Shown here: positions 16,102 to 24,043 of the stretch, in pieces
Layout of the letters: every line of letters starts with the position of its first letter
Position numbering within the stretch: the first letter of the stretch is position 1
From: Candidatus Treponema caballi
GTDB lineage: Bacteria; Spirochaetota; Spirochaetia; Treponematales; Treponemataceae
Reading direction: 5' to 3'
DNA length: 61,431 nt
NCBI GenBank assembly: GCA_018066285.1
Contig: JAGHRS010000037.1
Span: forward strand, 1-61,431
Program-made: the position numbers and the translations under genes
The notes under the pieces: model-generated
The model's database searches: none
Told to the model about the DNA's origin: nothing
Seen by the model: the letters and a program-made list of their open reading frames with translations, nothing else

Positions 16102-17770
16102 CGGATATACTCTCTTTCAACTTGGTTAAGGCAATCTTCGTTTCAGCAGCAGTTTCGCCAAGCAATGACGCAATTTCCTGAACGATACGCATCTGCTTAT
16201 CAACGACCTTATCTGCAGTCTCAACTGTCTTGTTACGCTGGTTTTCACGCTTTTCACGTTCTCTTTCTTCTTCAGTCACATCCCTCATGATGCACAGCAG
16301 GATATGGTACATGCTGTCATACGTAACCGTTTCTTCTACATAACGGTTGTAATCAGCCAGATACACCCTGTGATTCTTGATGCTCTTCTTGCTTTTCATA
16401 ACATCAAGAAACGGTTTTGGATCAAGGATACGCACGACCTGATCACCGAGGATGTCTGACGCATATCTTATGTTCAGTATTTTCCGAGCTGCCGGATTTA
16501 TCTGCTGTACTTCAAGTGCATCATTTACCACGATGAGTGCATTAGGAGTGTTTGAAACAATACAGTCCGAAAAGCTTTCCGCCTTTTCTTTCAGATACGG
16601 AAGGCACATTGATATTTCTGCTTTACCATGGTAGATGGCTATTGCTTTTTCACGGCACGTGTCATATCCGCATGATCCGCAGTTAAGTTCATCCTCAGAA
16701 CGGTTTTTCCCCATTCTTTTAAGGATGTCTTTTATGTCTTCCTCTGAAGGAACGCCGTATTTCGGCTCGATAGGCTCAAAACGTTTCTTCAGTTCAAGAG
16801 AATCAGGCTGAATGACGTCAAAGTCTTCCTTTCCTGCATAATCAGCTACCGATTTATAGTCGATTACTGGAGAACGGTGGTATTTTTCCATGACAGGACC
16901 ACCAACGCAACTTCCTGTACACGCTGACATTTCAATGAAACAGCGGTGAGTGTTTCCCTGTTCGATCTCACGCAGCGCCGCAATGCAGTTTTCAACGCCA
17001 TCGATAGAAAGATACGTATAACCGGGAGCATCCTGCCTCATTGATTTAAGTATGCCGCCTTCTGTAGGGAAAAAACGCGTCCTGGTATTATCATTGCAGT
17101 CCACTTCCTTTTCAAGCTCTATTTTTTCAGCCTTAAGCCATTCTGTCAGTTCTTCAAAAGTAAGAACTGCATCAACTATGTCTTCGTAGTGCTGAGCCTC
17201 ATCCTTTTTGGACACACACGGACCGATGAAGACAGTCCTGGCTCCCGGATGTTTTTTCTTGATTTCAGAGCAATGAGCCTGCATTGGCGACATGACGTCA
17301 GCCAGAAGCGGTATAAGAGACGGGAAATACTTCTGGATGAGCAGATTCACTGAATGACAGCAGGATGAAATGACAATGTCCTTCATACCTTCATCAAGCA
17401 TTTTCTCATACTCATTCTTTACTATTGTCGCTCCAATCGCCGTTTCCTCAGCTCCTGCAAAGCCGAGTTTCTGGAGCGCCTTTTCAAGAGCCTTGATTCC
17501 TGTTCCCTGATAATTTGCTATGAACGAAGGTGCAACACTTGCATATACAGGAGCTCCGGTCTGAATGAGGACTTTGACTTTTTCCGTCTCATCCACAATC
17601 TGCTTTGCATTCTGCGGACAGACAACAAAGCACTGTCCGCAGAGTATACATTCATTGCTGATTATGTGGGCCTGGTTTCCCGAAAACCTGATGGATTTGA
17701 CAGGACAGTGCCTGATGCATTTATAGCAATTCTTGCAATTAGACTTTTTCAGTGTCAGACATTCCGACAT
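16094..17770 (-). CDS. hydS: PAS-domain [FeFe] hydrogenase, sensory type (HydS/group C-like)
   Basis: 558 aa from ATG 17770, chosen over 17788 because AGGAGAAAGG sits just before it. Domains: two 4Fe-4S ferredoxin motifs (C12-C22 and C41-C51); an H-cluster domain with L1 VISSCCHS (C137, C138), L2 IGPCVSKK (C185) and L3 MSACTGSCVGG (C284, C288); a further 4Fe-4S motif CGSCGYDTC (C364, C367, C372, C389); then a PAS domain (about 395-500) and a C-terminal helical tail. This is the architecture of putative H2-sensing hydrogenases. It differs from described group C enzymes in keeping the first L1 cysteine, and the usual Pro after CC is His. Confidence 0.9.
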   Translation of the reverse strand: MSECLTLKKSNCKNCYKCIRHCPVKSIRFSGNQAHIISNECILCGQCFVVCPQNAKQIVDETEKVKVLIQTGAPVYASVAPSFIANYQGTGIKALEKALQKLGFAGAEETAIGATIVKNEYEKMLDEGMKDIVISSCCHSVNLLIQKYFPSLIPLLADVMSPMQAHCSEIKKKHPGARTVFIGPCVSKKDEAQHYEDIVDAVLTFEELTEWLKAEKIELEKEVDCNDNTRTRFFPTEGGILKSMRQDAPGYTYLSIDGVENCIAALREIEQGNTHRCFIEMSACTGSCVGGPVMEKYHRSPVIDYKSVADYAGKEDFDVIQPDSLELKKRFEPIEPKYGVPSEEDIKDILKRMGKNRSEDELNCGSCGYDTCREKAIAIYHGKAEISMCLPYLKEKAESFSDCIVSNTPNALIVVNDALEVQQINPAARKILNIRYASDILGDQVVRILDPKPFLDVMKSKKSIKNHRVYLADYNRYVEETVTYDSMYHILLCIMRDVTEEEREREKRENQRNKTVETADKVVDKQMRIVQEIASLLGETAAETKIALTKLKESISDE

Positions 17771-18038
17771 ATCCTTTCTCCTGATCATTATTGATTGCTG
17801 CCAGCACGGTTTTATCCCAGAATTCTGCGAATCCTTCCGGAGTTATTCCGGTGTACACTTCTTCGTTTACCGTAATGGTCACCCCGATCCGGTTACATCT
17901 GCCGGAACAGAAGGCTCCGGTCAGAATAATCTCATCTTCGAGCCCGTCTTTTTCAATTTTTTCTTGAAGCATCTCCACTACGCGCGGAGAACCTTTCAGG
18001 TGACAGGAACTACCTACACAAACTTCAATGAAAACCAT
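17739..18038 (-). CDS. Small [2Fe-2S] thioredoxin-fold ferredoxin (NuoE-like), second copy
   Basis: 99 aa. CVGSSC and AFCSGRC give the four cysteines of a thioredoxin-like [2Fe-2S] ferredoxin, as in NuoE and HydC-type subunits. It overlaps the hydS start by 32 bases, so the two are translationally coupled. It probably carries electrons to or from the hydrogenases or the sensor. It is paralogous to the gene just upstream but has a longer C-terminus. Confidence 0.88.
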   Translation of the reverse strand: MVFIEVCVGSSCHLKGSPRVVEMLQEKIEKDGLEDEIILTGAFCSGRCNRIGVTITVNEEVYTGITPEGFAEFWDKTVLAAINNDQEKGYVGMSDTEKV

Positions 18039-18040
18039 TA

Positions 18041-18280
18041 TCAGACCTTTGCCTTTATTTCCTTTGCAAAAAACTCATAGACGTTTTCAGGTGTCACTGA
18101 AAAGAACTGGTCGTCTACAGTAACACACACGCCCAGCTGGCATTTTCCCATACAGAATGTTCCTCCAAGTTCAACCTTATCGCCAAGGCCTTCTTCTTCA
18201 ATGTAGTACTGAAGTCCTTCAACAACCTGCCGGGCACCCTTTATATGGCATGATGAGCCAATACAAACTGTAACTTTCAT
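18041..18280 (-). CDS. Small [2Fe-2S] thioredoxin-fold ferredoxin, first copy
   Basis: 79 aa from ATG 18280, chosen because GGAGAAGGAT directly precedes it. Cysteine pattern CIGSSC and TFCMGKC binds one [2Fe-2S] cluster. It lies 2 bases before its paralogue. Two tandem ferredoxins of this kind next to a sensory hydrogenase suggest an electron relay dedicated to this locus rather than to a NuoEF-type complex, whose flavin subunit is absent. Confidence 0.88.
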   Translation of the reverse strand: MKVTVCIGSSCHIKGARQVVEGLQYYIEEEGLGDKVELGGTFCMGKCQLGVCVTVDDQFFSVTPENVYEFFAKEIKAKV

Positions 18281-18293
18281 ATCCTTCTCCTTT

Positions 18294-19043
18294 TTATTCG
18301 TAATCAACAACATTTACCCATCCGTTAAGGAATTCACGTTCTTTTTCGTTCCCTTTTACCGTCTGAGACGCAGCTACAATCGGCATCCATTTCTGGACAT
18401 ACTGCTTTTCCGTGTGGCTTTTTGCACAGAACAGATCAAGATACTTTTCCGCTCCGTCTATGTCACCGTTCAACCAGAAGAGCAGATAAGTACGCGCAAC
18501 ATCAGCAGAGGCATTCCCCTGAGTTACGTGCGACCAATCCAGAATGTACGGGGTTCCGTCTTCAGCAATGATTATGTTTGAGGGATTGAAATCTCCGTGA
18601 CAGAGCTTGTTGTGCTTAGGCATGCTGTCCAGCCGGGTGTGCAGTTCATAGCGTGTCGTTGCATCAAAAGTAGTCTGGGAAATCTTCCTGTTCATCTTGT
18701 CCTTTAGTTTTGTCAGAAGCGGACTTGTCTTTGACTGCACTTCAAGCTGCAGGTTTACGAACATTTCCAGATATTCATCCTTTTTCTCAGGATTCTTCTG
18801 CATTATTTCAGCAAGAGTCTTTCCCTTGATGTAATCCATGATGATTGTCCACTTTCCCTCAATCAACGCTACTTCGTGAATCTTTGGGATATTAAGACCA
18901 GTTTCTTCCACACGGGCCTGATTCAATGCTTCATTCAGGACATCAGCTTTTGAATAAGCCTTGTCAAAAACCTTAAGGCACAGATTTCCATCACGGTATA
19001 CAGTCTTGTGGTTTCTGACTGCAATCATTCTGTCAAGCTTCAT
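18294..19043 (-). CDS. Aminoglycoside phosphotransferase/choline kinase-fold protein
   Basis: 249 aa from ATG 19043, supported by GGAG inside the end of adhE. Kinase-like fold: a nucleotide-binding lobe (VYRDGNLCLKVFDKAY), the catalytic loop LCHGDFNPSNIII (Brenner-type HGDxxxxN) and the metal-binding ILDWSHV. The family phosphorylates small molecules such as choline or sugars, or sometimes proteins. Its position directly between adhE and the ferredoxins of a sensory hydrogenase operon, next to a PP2C phosphatase, makes a signalling kinase-phosphatase pair conceivable, but the substrate cannot be read from sequence. Confidence 0.85.
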   Translation of the reverse strand: MKLDRMIAVRNHKTVYRDGNLCLKVFDKAYSKADVLNEALNQARVEETGLNIPKIHEVALIEGKWTIIMDYIKGKTLAEIMQKNPEKKDEYLEMFVNLQLEVQSKTSPLLTKLKDKMNRKISQTTFDATTRYELHTRLDSMPKHNKLCHGDFNPSNIIIAEDGTPYILDWSHVTQGNASADVARTYLLFWLNGDIDGAEKYLDLFCAKSHTEKQYVQKWMPIVAASQTVKGNEKEREFLNGWVNVVDYE

Positions 19044-19044
19044 A

Positions 19045-21657
19045 TCAGTTCTCCTTTCCGTAATATGCGTTAAGATACATCTGCTTAATCTCACTCATAA
19101 GCGGATACCTCGGGTTAGCACCAGTACACTGGTCGTCAAAAGCCTGTTCCACCATTGCATCAAGGCGGTTCAGGAAGTCTTTTTCATCAGGAACGTAATC
19201 CTTGATGGCATCTTTGATTCCAACGCGTTTCTTAAGGTCATTCACAGCCTTAATAAGCCTTTCAAGCTTTTCTTCATCAGTCTTTCCGCCAAGAGAAAGC
19301 GCATCTGCAACTTCTGCATAACGTGCAAGCGTGTGCGGATGGTCATACTGGGAGAAAGTACCCATTTTTGCAGGAACTTCAGAAGCATTGAAACGGAGGA
19401 CTTCCTCAAGCATCAGGGCATTTGCAATGCCGTGAGGAATGTGGTGGAACGCACCAAGTTTATGTGCCATTGAATGACAGACGCCCAGGAATGCGTTTGC
19501 AAAAGCCATTCCTGCCATGGTTGCAGCATTAGCCATCTTCTCCCGCGCCTCAACATCAGACTGCCCGTTGTCATACGCTCTTGGAAGATACTTGAAGATT
19601 GTCTGAAGAGCCTGCTTTGCAAGACCATCTGTATAATCAGTTGCCATTACAGATGCGTATGCCTCAAGCGCGTGTGATACTGCATCAATACCAGATGCGG
19701 CAGTCAGTCCCTTAGGAGCACTCATATGGAAATCTGTATCGATGATAGCCATATCAGGAAGCAGCTCATAATCTGCAAGAGGATACTTTATGCCGCTGTC
19801 CTGGTCGGTAATGACAGCAAACGGAGTTACTTCAGAACCGGTACCGGCCGATGTCGGAATGGCGATGAAATACGCTTTTTCACCCATTTTCGGGAACGTG
19901 TAGACTCTCTTCCTGATATCGATGAATCGCATTGCCATATCCATGAAATCAACCTCAGGATGCTCATACATGACCCACATGATCTTTCCCGCATCCATTG
20001 CAGAACCACCACCGAGAGCGATGATTGTGTCAGGTTTGAAGGAACGCATCAGGTCTGCGCCAGCCTTTGCACAGGCAAGAGTCGGATCTGGAGCAACGTC
20101 AAAGAACGTTTCATGCACGATGCCCATTTCATCAAGTTTTGCTTCAATTGGCTTTGTATATCCATTGTTGTACAGGAAAGAATCAGTAACTATGAACGCC
20201 CGTTTCTTTCCCATGACATTCTTGAGTTCATCAAGGGCTACAGGAAGGCAGCCTTTCTTTATATACACCTTTTCAGGAGCACGGAACCAAAGCATATTTT
20301 CCCTCCTTTCAGCTACGGTCTTTATGTTGATAAGATGCTTTACACCAACGTTTTCTGATACGCTGTTGCCGCCCCATGAACCGCATCCAAGTGTCAGGGA
20401 TGGAGCAAGTTTGAAGTTGTACAAGTCACCAATTCCACCATGTGAAGACGGTGTATTTACCAGAATGCGGCAGGTCTTCATGCGTTCAGAGAACTCCGCA
20501 AGTTTTTCCTTTTCAGTCATTACATTAAGATAGATTGATGATGTGTGGCCGTATCCTCCGTCAGCAATGAGATGTTCTGCTTTTGAGAACGCGTCCTGAA
20601 TGTCTTCCGCCCTGTACATGGCAAGAACAGGAGAAAGCTTTTCGTGAGCAAACTCTTCAGAAAGCTCTACACTTGTCACTTCACCGATGAGCACTTTCGT
20701 CTCTTCCGGTACGCTGACTCCGGCAAGTTCAGCAATCTTTGCCGCTCTTTGTCCGACAATAGCTGCGTTCAGAGCTCCGTTTATGAGAATTGTCTTCCGT
20801 ACTTTCTCAGTCTCATCCGGATTCAGGAAGAAGCAGCCTCTTGCCTTGAATTCCTTCTTTACGGCTTCGTACACATTCTTATGCACAATGACAGACTGTT
20901 CTGAAGCACAGATCATACCGTTATCAAACGTCTTAGAATGGATGATTGAGTTTACGGCAAGGATGATATCAGCAGTTTCATCAATGATGGCAGGAGTGTT
21001 TCCTGCACCAACACCAAGAGCCGGCTTTCCTGAAGAATACGCCGCCTTTACCATTCCGGGGCCACCTGTCGCCAGAATGATGTCAGCCTCTTTCATAACC
21101 AGATTTGTCATATCAAGAGAAGGAGCATCTATCCAGTCAATGATTCCTTCTGGAGCTCCAGCCTTCACTGCAGCTTCAAGTACAATACGGGCTGCGGCTA
21201 CAGTCGATTTCATAGCCCTCGGATGCGGACTGATGATGATTGCATTACGTGTTTTGAGTGAAATAAGTGTCTTGAAGATAACCGTTGATGTCGGGTTCGT
21301 CGTCGGAATGACAGCAGCAATGACTCCGATAGGTTCGGCAATCTTCTTTATGCCATATGCGCTGTCTTCTTCAATAATTCCGCATGTCTTTGTATTTTTA
21401 TATGCATTGTAGATGTACTCGGCCGCATAGTTATTCTTTATGACCTTGTCTTCCACAACGCCCATTCCGGTTTCTTCCACAGCCATTTTTGCAAGTGGAA
21501 TACGTGCCTGGTTTGCAGCAATTGCCGCAGCCTTGAAAATTCTGTCAACCTGTTCCTGGGAATAAGTGGCATACTCTTTCTGGGCAGCCCTTACGCGGAC
21601 AATGGCAGCTTCCAAAGCTTCTGTATTGTCAATGATTGTTCTTTCTTTGGTATCCAT
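19045..21657 (-). CDS. adhE: Bifunctional acetaldehyde-CoA/alcohol dehydrogenase AdhE
   Basis: 870 aa, the usual AdhE length. It converts acetyl-CoA to acetaldehyde to ethanol using two NADH, re-oxidising fermentation NADH. The N-terminal aldehyde dehydrogenase (about 1-440) has its catalytic Cys in NGMICASEQ. The C-terminal iron alcohol dehydrogenase (about 450-870) has GGGSAMDAGK for NAD binding and iron ligands in GIDAVSHALEAY and CHSMAHKLGAFHHIPHG. CGGAGG precedes the ATG. It has its own 119-base upstream region behind the LysR gene and heads the hydrogenase cluster, tying ethanol and H2 production together. Confidence 0.97.
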   Translation of the reverse strand: MDTKERTIIDNTEALEAAIVRVRAAQKEYATYSQEQVDRIFKAAAIAANQARIPLAKMAVEETGMGVVEDKVIKNNYAAEYIYNAYKNTKTCGIIEEDSAYGIKKIAEPIGVIAAVIPTTNPTSTVIFKTLISLKTRNAIIISPHPRAMKSTVAAARIVLEAAVKAGAPEGIIDWIDAPSLDMTNLVMKEADIILATGGPGMVKAAYSSGKPALGVGAGNTPAIIDETADIILAVNSIIHSKTFDNGMICASEQSVIVHKNVYEAVKKEFKARGCFFLNPDETEKVRKTILINGALNAAIVGQRAAKIAELAGVSVPEETKVLIGEVTSVELSEEFAHEKLSPVLAMYRAEDIQDAFSKAEHLIADGGYGHTSSIYLNVMTEKEKLAEFSERMKTCRILVNTPSSHGGIGDLYNFKLAPSLTLGCGSWGGNSVSENVGVKHLINIKTVAERRENMLWFRAPEKVYIKKGCLPVALDELKNVMGKKRAFIVTDSFLYNNGYTKPIEAKLDEMGIVHETFFDVAPDPTLACAKAGADLMRSFKPDTIIALGGGSAMDAGKIMWVMYEHPEVDFMDMAMRFIDIRKRVYTFPKMGEKAYFIAIPTSAGTGSEVTPFAVITDQDSGIKYPLADYELLPDMAIIDTDFHMSAPKGLTAASGIDAVSHALEAYASVMATDYTDGLAKQALQTIFKYLPRAYDNGQSDVEAREKMANAATMAGMAFANAFLGVCHSMAHKLGAFHHIPHGIANALMLEEVLRFNASEVPAKMGTFSQYDHPHTLARYAEVADALSLGGKTDEEKLERLIKAVNDLKKRVGIKDAIKDYVPDEKDFLNRLDAMVEQAFDDQCTGANPRYPLMSEIKQMYLNAYYGKEN

Positions 21658-21715
21658 ATTGACCTCCGTGAATAATATAAAAAATTATCGAATTCGCAGG
21701 AATTGTTTTTATGGA

Positions 21716-21741
21716 TATGTCGATATATATTTATCGATATA
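21716..21741. promoter_or_regulatory. Inverted repeat upstream of adhE, candidate LysR operator
   Basis: TCGATA (21720-21725), 6 bases, TATCGA (21732-21737), extended by ATAT on both sides. It lies upstream of a possible adhE -10 (TATATT near 21676) and just downstream of the LysR gene. LysR-type activators usually bind AT-rich dyads in this position. The assignment is by position only. Confidence 0.45.
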
Positions 21742-21776
21742 ACGGGAAAGCCTGTAAAATTAAGGTTTATTATATT

Positions 21777-22715
21777 TCAGGAGAATGTCTTTATGCCGAA
21801 AAGACCGCGTTTTACACGGCACAGTTCAGTAATAAAAGACTTATCAAGTTCAGTAAGGCGGTAATCTTTCTTATATATCATTACGTCTTTATATGTTTTC
21901 CTGTTTTCCTCACAGACACGCTCAATCAGGCCATAACGCTTGAGTGTAGACACAGGAACGGGTGAAACCCACATAAACATATCAGTATTTTTGGCAAGCA
22001 ACTCAAACTGACTGGCACGTTCAAAAACGAAAATTCTTTTTTCCATGACAGGAAGTTCTTCCTTCTTTACCTCTGATAATGGTAAATACGGAACATACGG
22101 ATCTGCATGAGCAATTTCAGTTTTATCCATGAGGTCAGAAAAATGGATTTCATCAAGATCTGCAAGCGGTGATTTTTCATTCATCAGAAGCGTATAGTGG
22201 AAATCAGTGATGAACTCATAGGCAAGTCCTTTGTTTTCCATCATGTCTTTATAGTACTTGTCATACTGTTCCGCATAACGGATGATGCCCAGATTGTAGT
22301 CCGCCTCCATAATGTTCTTAATGGCTCGGAGCGCGTTCGTTTCCCTGTATATTATCTCAAAGCCCTCTTCATGAGGAAGTGATTCTGCAAAAGAAGAAAA
22401 TGCATCGCAGATATAACTTGCACGAGGAACAGAAATGGAAAATTTTTTCTTTTCCGCATAGTCTTTACGGAACATATTTTCAACGTAATCGACCTGCTTC
22501 AGGATTTTCTCTGCATATTTAAGGAATTCCTCACCTTCTACGGTGACTTTCATTCCTCTGGATGAACGTGAAAAAATGCTTACACCAAGAGCAGTTTCAA
22601 GTTCCTTAATTGAACGGCTCAGATTAGGCTGTTCAATTTCTAGCTTTTCCGCAGCTTTATTGATTGACCCGCTTGAAGCTACTTCAAGAGCATATTTCAA
22701 GTGCAATAAATTCAT
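21777..22715 (-). CDS. LysR-family transcriptional regulator
   Basis: 312 aa from ATG 22715, which falls just after the alr stop (22726); an ATG at 22748 would overlap alr. The N-terminal winged helix-turn-helix is MNLLHLKYALEVASSGSINK...NLSRSIKELE (residues 1-60). The effector-binding domain (about 90-312) has the periplasmic-binding-like pattern but an unusual Tyr/Asp-rich face. Located between alr and adhE on the same strand with a dyad in front of adhE, it is the best candidate regulator of the adhE-hydrogenase cluster. The effector is unknown. Confidence 0.88.
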   Translation of the reverse strand: MNLLHLKYALEVASSGSINKAAEKLEIEQPNLSRSIKELETALGVSIFSRSSRGMKVTVEGEEFLKYAEKILKQVDYVENMFRKDYAEKKKFSISVPRASYICDAFSSFAESLPHEEGFEIIYRETNALRAIKNIMEADYNLGIIRYAEQYDKYYKDMMENKGLAYEFITDFHYTLLMNEKSPLADLDEIHFSDLMDKTEIAHADPYVPYLPLSEVKKEELPVMEKRIFVFERASQFELLAKNTDMFMWVSPVPVSTLKRYGLIERVCEENRKTYKDVMIYKKDYRLTELDKSFITELCRVKRGLFGIKTFS

Positions 22716-22725
22716 TTTATAACTC

Positions 22726-23883
22726 TCAGTAATTCTTTTCGTTATCAATAAATACGCGTGGCACGCGCTTGTTTATACCACAGAGGATTTCGTACGAAAT
22801 AGTCCCGGCTGCAGCAGCAAGGTCATCCGCAGTCTTGCAGCCTTCTTCATAGCCGAAAACGGTGACCTTATCCCAGCGTTTTACATTGTGCTTTGAGCCA
22901 AGACAAACCATGCACTGGTCCATGCAGATTCTTCCCACTACAGGATACTGTTTTCCGTCAATCGTAACAGTGAGTCCCGGAGAAAGTTTCCGGACAAGCC
23001 CATCAGCATATCCGATAGGAAGAACAGCGACATCACAGTCTTCTTCAGCAACCCAGGTGCGGCCGTAGGATATGCTTTCACCCTTGTAAAAGTGCTTTAT
23101 TGCGACAACATGCGTGACAACTTCCATGACAGGCTTCAACACCACGCTTTCACCGCGCTTCAGAGCAAGAACTTCTTTCAGGGCAGGATCCGGATAGTAG
23201 CCGTACACGACAATTCCCGGCCGTACCATGTCAAAGTGCGCTTCCGGATGCAGGAAAATACCGCCCGAGCTTGAAGCAGAGCAGATGCCCGGATCAATGC
23301 CTTTCTCTTTGATCTGCGCGATTGCCTTATTGAAGTTTGCAACCTGGAATGCTGTATATTCCATGTTTTCAGGCGCAACCGAGTCTGAAACGGCGAAATG
23401 GGTGATGCAGCCTTCAAGATAAAGACCATTTGATGTACTGATTTTCTCTGCAAGTTCCCCAGCCTTTTCGGGACGGCAGCCTACCCGTCCCATTCCTGTG
23501 TCAATCTTCAGATAGACAGGAACGCGGCGGTGCATTGATTCTGCAACTTCATTAACCTGCTCAATGAATTCTTCATCAAATACGAGCGGCGTAATGGAAT
23601 GTACTATGATTGACGGAATCTCTTCCTTGAGCGGTAGGCTCAGCGTCAGGATCGGGGCTACAATTCCCGCTTCACGAAGCTCAATGCCTTCCTGCACTGA
23701 TGCTACGGCAAGAACGGAAGCTCCTGCCTGAATGGCTGCAATTGCGGTTCGGGCGGCGCCGTGGCCGTATCCGTCAGCCTTTACCGCTATGCACATCTTT
23801 ACGTCTTCTTTGATGAAGCTTTTTACACACGCTATATTTTCACGCAGATTATCAAGATTGATATATGCTTTTGTTGCTCTCAT
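22726..23883 (-). CDS. alr: Alanine racemase
   Basis: 385 aa. A PLP enzyme interconverting L- and D-alanine for peptidoglycan. The PLP lysine is in VKADGYGHGA (K35), the catalytic tyrosine in ISYGRTW, and the C-terminal beta domain has VGRICMDQCMV. GGAGG precedes the ATG. A TATAAT on the minus strand (23926-23931) marks the promoter in the 160-base divergent region shared with thrC. Confidence 0.96.
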   Translation of the reverse strand: MRATKAYINLDNLRENIACVKSFIKEDVKMCIAVKADGYGHGAARTAIAAIQAGASVLAVASVQEGIELREAGIVAPILTLSLPLKEEIPSIIVHSITPLVFDEEFIEQVNEVAESMHRRVPVYLKIDTGMGRVGCRPEKAGELAEKISTSNGLYLEGCITHFAVSDSVAPENMEYTAFQVANFNKAIAQIKEKGIDPGICSASSSGGIFLHPEAHFDMVRPGIVVYGYYPDPALKEVLALKRGESVVLKPVMEVVTHVVAIKHFYKGESISYGRTWVAEEDCDVAVLPIGYADGLVRKLSPGLTVTIDGKQYPVVGRICMDQCMVCLGSKHNVKRWDKVTVFGYEEGCKTADDLAAAAGTISYEILCGINKRVPRVFIDNEKNY

Positions 23884-23974
23884 AAAACGACATTTCCTCC
23901 AAAGAAATGAATGTCTTTACAGATTATACATTATATTATCGGATTAAATCTTTGTCATATAACTGTTGGAACTG

Positions 23975-24003
23975 TTGAGAATCATCAGTTTATACGCTAT
24001 AAT
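23975..24003 (+). promoter_or_regulatory. Promoter of thrC
   Basis: TTGAGA (23975-23980), 17 bases, TATAAT (23998-24003), 41 bases before the thrC ATG. An AACTGTTG direct repeat (near 23961 and 23971) overlaps the -35 and could bind a regulator. No attenuator is evident in the short leader. Confidence 0.75.
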
Positions 24004-24043
24004 AAATTAATATTCACAAAAACAGCAACAGGCAGGCTATCCG

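Noticed and set aside
19726-21412. Several plus-strand frames of 200-240 codons
   Set aside because: Antisense shadows of adhE.
23884-24043. Riboswitch or T-box before thrC
   Set aside because: The leader after the -10 is only about 35 bases, too short for either.
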